From CAVPHV01 sp963704825 (GTDB lineage: Bacteria > Actinomycetota > Acidimicrobiia > Spongiisociales > UBA5794), in NCBI GenBank assembly GCA_963704825.1, contig CAVPHV010000014.1:558001-622000 (forward strand): a stretch of DNA of 64,000 bases. Direction: 5' to 3'. Below the pieces are notes generated by a model. It was not told where the DNA came from and ran no database searches. It worked only from the letters and a program-made list of their open reading frames with translations. A program made the position numbers and the translations under genes. Shown here in pieces: positions 9,869 through 18,042 of this stretch (position 1 is the first letter of the stretch; each line of letters starts with the position of its first letter).

Positions 9869-10932
9869 TCGGTCAACGCCTCCGCCGAATCCGGACCAAA
9901 TGACACGATGGCGGCTTCCCCGACATCGAACCGACCAAGGCCCGGCCGGTTCTCCACCCGAACGTCCACCTGGGCGTATCCCAAATCGACCTCGTAGAAG
10001 AGGGAGTCCCCGTAGTAGAGGCGGGTCACCACCCGACCGTCGAGCCGATTGAAGCCATCTCGCACCGGGTCGCCGGCGTGGAGGAGGTCGATCTTCTCCG
10101 GGCGCAAAGTGAGCGTCACCTTGGTTCCAACGGGAGAGTGGGTGCGGGCTTGCACCTCTGGTCCATCGGTCAGCCGGACCAGCGACTCGCCGCTCACCTC
10201 ACCGATGACGAAGTTGGTCTCGCCGATGAAGTCGGCAACGAAGCGGTTGGCCGGGCGCTCGTAGATCTCCTCCGACGGCGCGATCTGGAGCAGCTTGCCT
10301 TCGTTCATGACGCCGATGCGGTCCGACATGGTCAGCGCTTCCTCTTGGTCGTGTGTCACGTACACGAAGGTGATGCCGACCTCCTTTTGAATGTCCTTGA
10401 GTTCCAGTTGCATCGTTTGGCGCAGTTTCAGATCCAGCGCACCGAGCGGTTCGTCGAGCAAGAGGACTTTGGGTCTATTGACGAGGGCCCGGGCGAGAGC
10501 AATGCGCTGCTGTTGGCCGCCGGAGAGTTGCTTGGGCCGCCGTTCACCCATGTCGCCGAGCCGAACCAACTCGAGGGCCTCATTGACCCGCGTGCGACGT
10601 TCCGCAGTGGGGACCTTCTGCATCTCCAGCCCGAAGCCGATGTTTTCGGCGATTGTCATGTGCGGGAAGAGGGCATAGGACTGGAAGACCGTGTTGACGG
10701 GTCGCTTGTTGGGTGGTCGCAGCGCCATCTCCTCGTTGAAGATCTTGATGCTGCCCTCGGTGGGGAACTCGAGCCCGGCGACCATTCGGAGCGTCGTCGT
10801 CTTGCCGCACCCGGATGGTCCGAGGAGGGAGAAGAATTCGCCGTCCGGGATCTCGAGGTCGATGTTGTCGACCGCGAGGACATCGCCAAAGCGTTTCGTA
10901 ACCCCGTGGATCCCTACGGCAGTATCAGTCAC
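9865..10932 (-). CDS. potA: Polyamine-type ABC transporter ATP-binding protein (PotA-like)
   Basis: Cytoplasmic ATPase of 355 aa. Visible motifs are Walker A GPSGCGKTT (~39-47), signature LSGGQQQRIALARAL, Walker B LLLDEPLGALDL, the H-loop VYVTHDQEEAL, and a C-terminal TOBE-type regulatory domain of about 110 residues. The GTG start lies just after AGGAGGGAC. The aldehyde dehydrogenase stop is only 9 bp upstream, so the two genes are probably co-transcribed. It would energise import through the following PotB/PotC pair. Confidence 0.9.
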   Translation of the reverse strand: MTDTAVGIHGVTKRFGDVLAVDNIDLEIPDGEFFSLLGPSGCGKTTTLRMVAGLEFPTEGSIKIFNEEMALRPPNKRPVNTVFQSYALFPHMTIAENIGFGLEMQKVPTAERRTRVNEALELVRLGDMGERRPKQLSGGQQQRIALARALVNRPKVLLLDEPLGALDLKLRQTMQLELKDIQKEVGITFVYVTHDQEEALTMSDRIGVMNEGKLLQIAPSEEIYERPANRFVADFIGETNFVIGEVSGESLVRLTDGPEVQARTHSPVGTKVTLTLRPEKIDLLHAGDPVRDGFNRLDGRVVTRLYYGDSLFYEVDLGYAQVDVRVENRPGLGRFDVGEAAIVSFGPDSAEALTE

Positions 10933-10941
10933 GCGTCCCTC

Positions 10942-12381
10942 CTATCGCACGTTACCGAGATCGAGCACGACGGTTTGCTGGTCGGTGAAGTCGTCGATGG
11001 TGCCCCGGCCCCACCCGGTGTCGGTGCCGGCCGCCCCGCCAAACGGCTGGAACGTCTCCCAGAAGTCGGTCGAATCGTTGACAACGACGGTGCCGGACCG
11101 TACCCGGTCGGCATACCAGAACGCCTTGCTCAGGCTCGAGGTGAACACCGCCGCTTGAAGGCCGAGCCGCGTCCGGTTGGCGATGGCCACTGCCTCTTCA
11201 TCATCTCGCGCCGACAGGACGGGAAGGACGGGTCCGAAGGTCTCCTCTTGGGACACCAGGCTGTCCTCGGGCACCCGATCGATCAGGGTGAAGTCGTAGT
11301 ACAGACCGGTGGGATACCCGGCGGCCCGGCTGCCCCCGGTGAGGACGTCGGCGCCACGCTCGATGGCGTCGGCAACGTGGCGGTCCATCTTGGCGGCGGT
11401 CGGCTCGTTGTTGAGCGGACCCATGGTGGTGGCCTCGTCGAATGGGTCGCCCAGGCGCACCTGCGATGCCGCCGCTGCGGCAAGCTCGACGAACTCGTCG
11501 TGGACGGCGTCGACGACGATGACTCGCTCCGTGGCGCAGCACACCTGCCCGGCGTTGTAGTAGGCGCCGTAGACGGCCAATTCGGCGGCCGCGGGAAGGT
11601 TGGCGTCGGCGGCGACGATGGTCGGACCGTTGCCCGACATCTCCATGATGGAGCGCTTCACGCCCATCTGTGACAGGATGCGTTTGCCGGTCGCTGATGA
11701 GCCGGTGAATCCGATCGCGTCGATTCCGTCGTGGGTGACCAGCGCCTCGCCGATGGCGGCCCCACCGGGAATGATCGAGACCAGGCCTTTCGGCACCCCT
11801 GCGGCGTCGAACGCTTCGGCGAGTTTGAGCAGGCTCCACGGGGTCAGTTCGGGCGGCTTGACGATGACGGCGTTTCCGGCGGCCAATCCGGGGCCGATGT
11901 ACTCGAGCGGAATCGTGACCGGGAAGTTCCACGGGGTGATCGCCGCCCAGACTCCCACCGGCCGGTGGAAGGTGAACATCCGCTTGTTGCGGTTCGAGGT
12001 CGGGATGACCCTGCCGTCGAGTCGCTTGATGTCCTCGGCCGCGTTGAGGAAGTACTGGTTGGCTTCGGCAATGTCGTCGAGTGATTCGGCGTGATAGGGC
12101 TTGCCCTGCTCCAGCGTCTGGATGCGCGCGATTTCGGCTACTTCGGCGGCGACGGCTGTGGCGATGCGATGACACAGTTCGGCTCGCTCGAACGCCGACC
12201 AATGACGGAACTCGTCTTGCGCGGTGCGGGCGGTCGACACGGCTCGCTCGACATCGGCTGTCGACGCGATCGGGAGGTTGGCGATGTGCTCACCGGTTGC
12301 AGGGCTGTGCAGCTGATAGACCTCGGTGCCGGTGCCGTCGGTCCACTCACCGCCGATGTAGATCTTGAGATCCTGTGCCAA
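10942..12381 (-). CDS. NAD(P)-dependent aldehyde dehydrogenase
   Basis: ALDH-superfamily enzyme of about 479 aa that oxidises an aldehyde to a carboxylate. Seen are the cofactor region ITPWNFPVTIPLEY, the Rossmann motif GFTGSSATGKRI, the catalytic-Glu motif MEMSGNGPTIV and the catalytic-Cys motif NAGQVCCATERV. The C-terminal half has TFGPVLPV. The TTG at 12381 lies behind GGAGGG and gives a normal N-terminus (KIYIGGEW); GTG at 12399 is an alternative. It leads the transporter operon, so oxidation of an aminoaldehyde derived from polyamines is a reasonable guess. The sequence alone does not fix the substrate. Confidence 0.88.
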   Translation of the reverse strand: MAQDLKIYIGGEWTDGTGTEVYQLHSPATGEHIANLPIASTADVERAVSTARTAQDEFRHWSAFERAELCHRIATAVAAEVAEIARIQTLEQGKPYHAESLDDIAEANQYFLNAAEDIKRLDGRVIPTSNRNKRMFTFHRPVGVWAAITPWNFPVTIPLEYIGPGLAAGNAVIVKPPELTPWSLLKLAEAFDAAGVPKGLVSIIPGGAAIGEALVTHDGIDAIGFTGSSATGKRILSQMGVKRSIMEMSGNGPTIVAADANLPAAAELAVYGAYYNAGQVCCATERVIVVDAVHDEFVELAAAAASQVRLGDPFDEATTMGPLNNEPTAAKMDRHVADAIERGADVLTGGSRAAGYPTGLYYDFTLIDRVPEDSLVSQEETFGPVLPVLSARDDEEAVAIANRTRLGLQAAVFTSSLSKAFWYADRVRSGTVVVNDSTDFWETFQPFGGAAGTDTGWGRGTIDDFTDQQTVVLDLGNVR

Positions 12382-12603
12382 CGCCGCCTGTCCCTCCACC
12401 CCCCGTCGTGGGCACGATAATCCTTTCGCGACCCTCTCTGCCGGCTCCAATTCTCACCGACGATTTTCTTCAGCGGACCCGATGCCGACCGGCAGGATCT
12501 GGAGCTCCAGGCGCGCACCTTGTCGCGCAGTCAGATCATCAACGTCGTCACCAACGGCCGGAATCCGGTGGAAGCTCGGGTGGCATCCTCTCGGCCGAGG
12601 AGA

Positions 12604-14046
12604 TCAAGGCAGCGGCTCCGTACGTGAAGAACCCGCAGCAGTGGCAGTCACTGTGCACCCGGGCCGGACCAACAGCCGGCCTCCCCGGCCGTCGGTGAGT
12701 TCCATGGTCCACCCGGCCACCGCGGTACCAACCTCTCGAGCGAACGGCCGGAATCGACCGCTCCAATCCATATAGGCGCAGACCTCGGGACGGCGGAGTG
12801 CTGCGACCAGGTCGTCCGCAGTGAGGTAGCCGGTGGCGATCCGTGCGTAGGAAGGATCGGTCAGTCCGGCGGGCATGTCGCGGTGTGCCTGCCAAGCCAA
12901 CCCCGGTTCGTCCGTGACCACCATCGCCCCGGCCGGCAGTTCGCCGAGCACCTCGATGACGCGGCCTTCGAGTCCGTCCGGCCGTTGGGTGTCGACCACG
13001 GGGTTGCGGCCCAGTTGGAGCGGGATGGCGACGGCGACGAGCGCGACGACGAGTCGGGGATCCGGCCGGAGTTGGGCGACAACCAGAGCGAGGGGTGGGA
13101 TGAAAAACGCCACGGCGCGTGTGAACCCCGCCTCGAGTGTTGCCGCCGCGATGAGGACGACCACGGTGGTCGCGAGCCACACGAACGGCAGCCAGCGGGG
13201 GCTCTCTGGCTGCGATGGTTCGGGTGGCTCCTTTCGCGTCAGCGTCGCGACGACTGCGGCGGCGGTGGCAAGCAGGAGCGCGCCGTCGTATCGAACGAGG
13301 CTCCGGGTCACGTAGGCGAAACGACCCGCAACCCCGCCGGTAGCGGGAACGTTGAGGTGAAACACGACGTACTGGTCCCACACCCGATCGAATCCCCACG
13401 GAGCGGATACGGCTAGAACCACCACCACGGCCGTTGCGACCGCCGCCACTGTCGCCATCCATCGTCGCTGCGCGAGCAGGACGGCCGCGACCACGATGAT
13501 GCAGGGGATCACATGGAGGCTCTTGACGGCGACGCCGGCACCGAGCAGCGTTCCGGCGAGCCAGGGGGCCCAGGCCGCCGGCGCCCGCACCGCGGCAAGA
13601 ACCCCAAGCACACCGAAGGCCAGTGCGATGCCGTCGGACTGCATCGGAGCGGTGGCATAGAGCACGGTGCCACTCACGGCCACCAAGCCGGCGCATCCGG
13701 CCGCAAGCGGTGGAGGGGCGTAGCCGCGGGCCAACAGATACACCGCAACGGTGAGGGCAACCGCCGCCGCCAGCATCGCCAGCCGGGGCGCCGGGTTCCA
13801 TCCGAACCCGGCGGCGTCGGCGACCCGAAGCACCGGCAGAAACAGCGGGCCCTGGCTCGAGAAGACGTCGATGAACGGCTTGGCGCCGGACCGCATCGCC
13901 CGCACCGATGCGCCATACACCCCCTCGTCGAACGTGATGTTGGCCGGTGAGATCAGGCTGGGGATGCGCAGGAGTATGGCGACGGCAACAACGGCGACTG
14001 GTGCCGGCCATGTTGCTGTGCGGCGGTTCGGGGGGGTCGCCTTCAT
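12604..14046 (-). CDS. ArnT/GT39-like membrane glycosyltransferase
   Basis: Integral membrane protein of 480 aa with roughly ten hydrophobic helices. The first extracytoplasmic loop contains the Asp-Glu pair typical of GT39/ArnT-like (PMT-type) enzymes (ITFDEGVYGASVRAM, ~38-52), and GPLFLPV follows. These enzymes use polyprenyl-phosphate sugars on the outer face of the membrane. The C-terminal ~100 residues form a soluble domain. The start ATG is preceded at 9 nt by TAGCGT, which suggests its own leaderless promoter rather than expression with the pot operon. Acceptor and donor are unknown. Confidence 0.75.
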   Translation of the reverse strand: MKATPPNRRTATWPAPVAVVAVAILLRIPSLISPANITFDEGVYGASVRAMRSGAKPFIDVFSSQGPLFLPVLRVADAAGFGWNPAPRLAMLAAAVALTVAVYLLARGYAPPPLAAGCAGLVAVSGTVLYATAPMQSDGIALAFGVLGVLAAVRAPAAWAPWLAGTLLGAGVAVKSLHVIPCIIVVAAVLLAQRRWMATVAAVATAVVVVLAVSAPWGFDRVWDQYVVFHLNVPATGGVAGRFAYVTRSLVRYDGALLLATAAAVVATLTRKEPPEPSQPESPRWLPFVWLATTVVVLIAAATLEAGFTRAVAFFIPPLALVVAQLRPDPRLVVALVAVAIPLQLGRNPVVDTQRPDGLEGRVIEVLGELPAGAMVVTDEPGLAWQAHRDMPAGLTDPSYARIATGYLTADDLVAALRRPEVCAYMDWSGRFRPFAREVGTAVAGWTMELTDGRGGRLLVRPGCTVTATAAGSSRTEPLP

Positions 14047-14055
14047 CGGTGCGGA

Positions 14056-14061
14056 ACGCTA
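14056..14061 (-). promoter_or_regulatory. -10 element of a leaderless promoter, GT39-like gene
   Basis: TAGCGT on the minus strand ends 9 nt before the ATG at 14046. No ribosome-binding site lies between them. This matches the TANNNT-short spacer-ATG pattern repeated across the window. Confidence 0.45.
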
Positions 14062-14311
14062 CCGGTGCTCCGGTACTACGGCGTGGCGATCGCCCAACTT
14101 GGGCTGGTACCGTTTGGCGCGGTGGCCGAAAGGGGTGAGAGGTGACTCACAACCTGAATGGCAACGGCGCACAGGAGACCGGCCACTGCCCGCCGAAATG
14201 TCGATCGATCACGACCAGAGCCCGGTGATATTCGCTCATGGCGCGATTGGTGAGCGGAATGGTTGATGCTGCGGCGATTCATCGTCCGGCGTACGACGAG
14301 GAGTGAGAACG

Positions 14312-15622
14312 ATGGGTTTGCAGGGCAAGAAGACTGCTGAATGGTTCACGCGAGGCAAGGGTGCGTTGGTCAACGGGGTATCCAGCGGGTTTCGCTATTG
14401 GGGCGACGACGACACCCTGGTGATCGACCATGGCGAGGGCGCCTACGTCTTCGACATGGACGGCAACCGCTACATCGACTACCAGATGGGTTTCGGGCCC
14501 GTCATTCTCGGCCACGGAGAGCCGACTGTTGCCGCCGCAGTCGGCAAGGCCGCGACCGCTGGAACCACCTACGCAATGACGACGGCGGGCGAGATCGAGG
14601 CAGCCGAGAAGGTGCGCGATGCCGTGCCTTGGATCGACGCCTTGCGGTTCACAAACACGGGCACCGAAGCGACGATGCACGCCTTGCGGCTGGCCCGAGC
14701 GTGGACCGGCCGAGAGGTCTTCGTGAAGTTCGAAGGCTGCTACCACGGCGCCCACGACTACGTGCTGTTCACCACCGCCGGGGCCCCGGTCGGGAGTCTC
14801 GGCTCGCGCCGGTCGCCGGTGCCGCATCAGGGGTCCTCGGGAATTCCGGATGCGATTCGCAGCCTGGTGCGCACCGTGCCGTTCAACGACCTCGATGCGA
14901 TGGAGCGTCTCTTCAAGAGCGAAGGTTCGACCATCGCCGCCATGTTGATTGAACCGATGATGGGGAACTGTTTCGGGATCATGCCGGAGCCCGGATTTCT
15001 CGAGGGTCTGCGCCGGTTGTGCGACGAATACGGCTCGGTGATGATCTTCGACGAGGTCAAGACCGGGTTCCGGATGGCACTCGGCGGTGCCCAAGAGGTT
15101 TTTGGCGTCACCCCCGATATCGGAACGTTTGCCAAGTCCATGGGGAATGGCTTCCCCGTTGCCGCCGTCGCCGGGCGCAGCGAGATCATGGAAGCGTGGG
15201 CTCGAGGCGGGGTGACCCAGGCCGGCACGTACTCGGGCAACGGGGTGGCCGTCGCCGCGGCCGCGGCCACCATCGACTTGCTCTCCACCGGCGAACCGCT
15301 GGCCCGGGTTGAGAAGGTGGGGACCGCGTTGATGGAGGGCATTGCCAGCATCTGTGCCGCCCAGAGTGTTCCGGTGCAGGTGCTTGGCCACCCTTCGATG
15401 ATCGGCGTGTTCTTCGCCGAAGACCGCCCGACCGATTTCCGCCATACGGCCTGGCACGACGCGGAGCTCTACGAAACGGTGATCATGGGCATGATCTCCC
15501 GTGGCGTGATGCCGGTCGACGACGGACTCGAGCCGTGGTTCACCTCGGCGGCCCACTCAGATGAGGACGTTGCATCGACCTTGCAGGCTTTCGAGGAAGC
15601 CCTGATCGACGCCAAAGCCTGA
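14312..15622 (+). CDS. Class III PLP-dependent aminotransferase, glutamate-1-semialdehyde aminomutase-like
   Basis: PLP enzyme of 436 aa in the class III fold. Visible are NTGTEATMHALRLARAWTG (phosphate-binding region), FEGCYHGAHDY, the PLP-ring Asp in MIFDEVKTGFRM, and the Schiff-base Lys in FAKSMGNGFPVAAVAG. The architecture resembles HemL, but the KSMGNGFP segment and lack of heme-synthesis neighbours argue for a different amine or amino-acid substrate. The ATG at 14312 sits 8 nt behind GAGGAG; a GTG three codons earlier is less likely. It is divergent from the GT39-like gene and close to the amine importer, so a role in amine catabolism is possible but unproven. Confidence 0.8.
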   Translation: MGLQGKKTAEWFTRGKGALVNGVSSGFRYWGDDDTLVIDHGEGAYVFDMDGNRYIDYQMGFGPVILGHGEPTVAAAVGKAATAGTTYAMTTAGEIEAAEKVRDAVPWIDALRFTNTGTEATMHALRLARAWTGREVFVKFEGCYHGAHDYVLFTTAGAPVGSLGSRRSPVPHQGSSGIPDAIRSLVRTVPFNDLDAMERLFKSEGSTIAAMLIEPMMGNCFGIMPEPGFLEGLRRLCDEYGSVMIFDEVKTGFRMALGGAQEVFGVTPDIGTFAKSMGNGFPVAAVAGRSEIMEAWARGGVTQAGTYSGNGVAVAAAAATIDLLSTGEPLARVEKVGTALMEGIASICAAQSVPVQVLGHPSMIGVFFAEDRPTDFRHTAWHDAELYETVIMGMISRGVMPVDDGLEPWFTSAAHSDEDVASTLQAFEEALIDAKA

Positions 15623-15638
15623 GACGTCGACGCGGAAC

Positions 15639-15668
15639 GGGGCCCCGGGGGAGTGAACCCGGGGCCCC
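15639..15668. terminator. Bidirectional hairpin between convergent genes
   Basis: A perfect 11-bp GC stem, ggggccccggg (15639-15649) with cccggggcccc (15658-15668), and an 8-nt loop. It lies between the aminotransferase stop and the convergent fasciclin gene stop. Confidence 0.7.
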
Positions 15669-15698
15669 GCAACGTGCTGGTGTTGGGTGGAGGGTCGC

Positions 15699-16340
15699 TC
15701 AGCCAGCGAGGCTGGACGGGATCAGCACGTTGTTGATCGTGTGGATCAGGGCCGGATTGCTGGCCTTGACGTTGCTACGGAACAGCTGGACACGTGAGCG
15801 GTTGTCGGCTTCGTCGATCAGCCTGAGGCCCTTGGCGACCAGTTCGTCACCGTTGAGCATCTCGTACTTGTACGGGGGGAAGAAGAGCTGCCACGGCTTG
15901 ATGATCTGGGGCGCAACGTGATAGGCGAGCGTGTCAACTAGGAGGTCGACGGCACCTTCGAGGCCTCCGCCGGCTTCGACGAGCACGCCGGCGATGGCGC
16001 CGAACGCTTCGCTCTCATCAATGGAGTTGTCACCCGTCAGGTTGCGGGCGAGCTTGACGAACGCCCAATCGGTCGGTGCGAACAGCGTGATGTCAGGGGT
16101 GGTTGCCAGGAGTTCAACGAGTCCGGCACCGTTGTCATCGGCGAACAACACGGCCTCAATCAGAATGTCGTAGCGCCCGGTCTTCTCGTTGAGGGCAAGA
16201 AGTTCTTCGACGAGGTTGCCGCGGTCGTCATATCCCTTGTCGCCCCACCAATTGGTGTCGGCTTCCTGTGCAGCTGCTGGAGCTGCCATGACGGCCATCA
16301 ACATGGATAGCCCGATCAGTGTGGTCACGATACGTCGCAT
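15699..16340 (-). CDS. Secreted fasciclin (FAS1) domain protein
   Basis: Exported protein of 213 aa. A signal peptide (MRRIVTTLIGLSMLMAVMAA, then PAAAQ) precedes one FAS1 domain. Diagnostic pieces are ITLFAPTDWAFVKLA (the H1/FAPT box) and the closing VKASNPALIHTINNVLIP (H2-like box). FAS1 proteins act at the cell surface in adhesion or matrix interactions; no ligand can be inferred here. It has no operon partner: the Nudix gene upstream on the same strand ends 110 bp before its start. Confidence 0.88.
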   Translation of the reverse strand: MRRIVTTLIGLSMLMAVMAAPAAAQEADTNWWGDKGYDDRGNLVEELLALNEKTGRYDILIEAVLFADDNGAGLVELLATTPDITLFAPTDWAFVKLARNLTGDNSIDESEAFGAIAGVLVEAGGGLEGAVDLLVDTLAYHVAPQIIKPWQLFFPPYKYEMLNGDELVAKGLRLIDEADNRSRVQLFRSNVKASNPALIHTINNVLIPSSLAG

Positions 16341-16450
16341 GCCCTCTACCTCCCTGAGTAGTCGTTGTGAGGATGCTTCTTGGAGGGTCTACGGAGCAGA
16401 CGCCGAACCGGATGAAAAAAGATTCCAGGAATCCGACACCAACCTCGGCG

Positions 16451-16984
16451 CTACTGGGCGCCGACCGATCGTAGGTATGCCTCGTCGGTTTCGAAGGCCA
16501 GCGGCGGGAGAGCGTTGAGGGCGAAGAAGCGAGCATCATCGGCGTCATCACCGGCTTGCAGCGTTCCTCCGATGACGGTGGCGGCAAACCAGATACCGAC
16601 GGTGAGTTTGCTCGGGTCGTGGAAGTTGGAGGCGACCCAGACGACGTCTCCGATCTCGGCGATGAGTCCGGTTTCCTCCTCCAGTTCACGTTCTGCTGCG
16701 GCGCGTACCTCCTCGCCGTAGTCGACGAAGCCGGCGGGGATGGACCAAAGGCCTGCCCGGGTTGCTCCGGGAGCTCGCCGCACCAGAAGGATCCGCCCGT
16801 CGTCGTCAAAGACGACGGCGGCCGCACCCACGGCAGGGTTGCGCCAGTGGATGAACCCGCAGTTCGGGCAGGTCGGCCTGGTGGTGCCGTGGCGTTGCGC
16901 CGGCTCGAGTGGTGTGGCGCAGTGCGGGCAATAGCTGAACTCGCCCGGCCAGACATGGTCGTGATCCGGGCTTGTCAGTTCCAT
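16451..16984 (-). CDS. Zinc-ribbon Nudix hydrolase (NUDIX domain)
   Basis: Hydrolase of 177 aa. An N-terminal zinc ribbon has two CxxC pairs (CPHC, CPNC, residues ~17-45), as in NADH pyrophosphatase-type enzymes. The Nudix box follows, GFVDYGEEVRAAAERELEEE then TGL, fitting GX5EX7REUXEEXGU. It would cleave a nucleoside diphosphate linked to another moiety using Mg2+. The ATG at 16984 overlaps the end of the aldo-keto reductase gene by 10 bp, giving a sensible N-terminus (MELTSPDHDHVWPGEFSYCP). The open frame extends further upstream, but that part is out of frame inside the reductase gene and looks non-coding. Confidence 0.88.
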   Translation of the reverse strand: MELTSPDHDHVWPGEFSYCPHCATPLEPAQRHGTTRPTCPNCGFIHWRNPAVGAAAVVFDDDGRILLVRRAPGATRAGLWSIPAGFVDYGEEVRAAAERELEEETGLIAEIGDVVWVASNFHDPSKLTVGIWFAATVIGGTLQAGDDADDARFFALNALPPLAFETDEAYLRSVGAQ

Positions 16985-17934
16985 GGCAGCTCGGCACGGG
17001 TTGCCCAATACGCCGCGGGTTCCTCGGCGAGCGGCGGCAGATCGGCGATGGCGTCTGGGGGTACGGCGGCGGCCCGGACATTCGATCTGAGCTGATCGGC
17101 GGTGGCAGCCCCGGAGAGCACCAGCGACGCCCACGGTTGTGCCAGGGCGGCGGCGATGGCGATCGCATCGGCGCTGTATCCGGGGATGACGGCCTCGAGT
17201 TGGCGGGCCAGGGCGCGGTTGCGAGAGGTGAGGCGGCCGTTGGCGACGGCCTCCTTGACGATCACGTCGAGCCCGGCCTCGGCCGCCTCACCGAGGGTGT
17301 CACCGGCCGATGGTTCGAGGACGTTCCAGGTCGACTGCACCGCAGCAAAGAGAGGTTGGCCGCCGCGCTCGATGCCGATTGCGCTGCGGATGGTGCCGGC
17401 CTGATTTGGCCCGCTGGTGGTTAAGCCAATCGCCACTCCACCGTCTCGCAAGTCCGCCAAGCGGTCGAGCACCGCGGCGTTGTCGAGGACTCCACTGGCC
17501 TCGGTGGCCGAGTGGATCTGATATAGATCGAGGTAGCGCCCGAGGTGCGAGCGGGTCTCGCCGATCTGGCGATTGAGGACATCGATGGTGTGGTCTTTCA
17601 CCTCGTGGATCGTGGCATCCACCCTCCAACCTGCGGTGTAGGTGTAGCCCCATTTCGACCCGACCCGAACGGCGTCGGGCGCCACGTCATGGGCCGTCAG
17701 CCAGTGGCCCAGGAACTCCTCGGCCTTTCCGTAGGAGCGGGCGACGTCGAAGTAGCGGATCCCGGCGCCCCATGCCGCGCTGATCACCTCGTGGGCGTGG
17801 ATTTGGAGGTCTCCTGGTCGGTCGGCAGGTCCGATGTCGTCGCTATGGTGCAGCGTGATGTAGCCGGGCCGGCCCAATGCGGCGAGTCCGAGGCCGAGTC
17901 GGTTGTCGGGCAACTCCAGCGGAGATGAGACCAT
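16975..17934 (-). CDS. Aldo-keto reductase family protein
   Basis: NADPH-dependent oxidoreductase of 319 aa with a TIM-barrel fold. The catalytic tetrad can be read as Asp and Tyr in YFDVARSYGKAEEFLG, Lys in VGSKWGY, and His in DLYQIHS. The C-terminal half has NVLEPSAGDTL and the cofactor segment. The closest general class is the pyridoxal reductase/galactose-dehydrogenase-like AKRs. The ATG at 17934 is preceded by TAGATT at a 6-nt spacing, supporting a leaderless start. It overlaps the Nudix gene downstream and is divergent from a histidine kinase. Confidence 0.85.
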   Translation of the reverse strand: MVSSPLELPDNRLGLGLAALGRPGYITLHHSDDIGPADRPGDLQIHAHEVISAAWGAGIRYFDVARSYGKAEEFLGHWLTAHDVAPDAVRVGSKWGYTYTAGWRVDATIHEVKDHTIDVLNRQIGETRSHLGRYLDLYQIHSATEASGVLDNAAVLDRLADLRDGGVAIGLTTSGPNQAGTIRSAIGIERGGQPLFAAVQSTWNVLEPSAGDTLGEAAEAGLDVIVKEAVANGRLTSRNRALARQLEAVIPGYSADAIAIAAALAQPWASLVLSGAATADQLRSNVRAAAVPPDAIADLPPLAEEPAAYWATRAELPWN

Positions 17935-17940
17935 GGGGTG

Positions 17941-17946
17941 AATCTA
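17941..17946 (-). promoter_or_regulatory. -10 element of a leaderless promoter, aldo-keto reductase gene
   Basis: TAGATT on the minus strand followed by six bases (CACCCC) and then the ATG. No Shine-Dalgarno fits in that space. Confidence 0.5.
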
Positions 17947-18042
17947 CCCGGGCAGACGGTTGCAGGAACCATTGGCCAGGCTCATGTTTGTCCCTCGTCA
18001 TGCCGATGGAAGGGGAACACATGTGTTCGACGAAGGGGAGCC

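Noticed and set aside
14047..14311. The 265-bp gap before the aminotransferase as a riboswitch
   Set aside because: I found no conserved riboswitch core, only scattered short stems; nothing specific can be claimed.
16341..16450. A GGAAT...CGTC pair upstream of the fasciclin gene resembling an ECF sigma promoter
   Set aside because: Spacing is off by about two bases and there is no second example, so it is not reported as a promoter.
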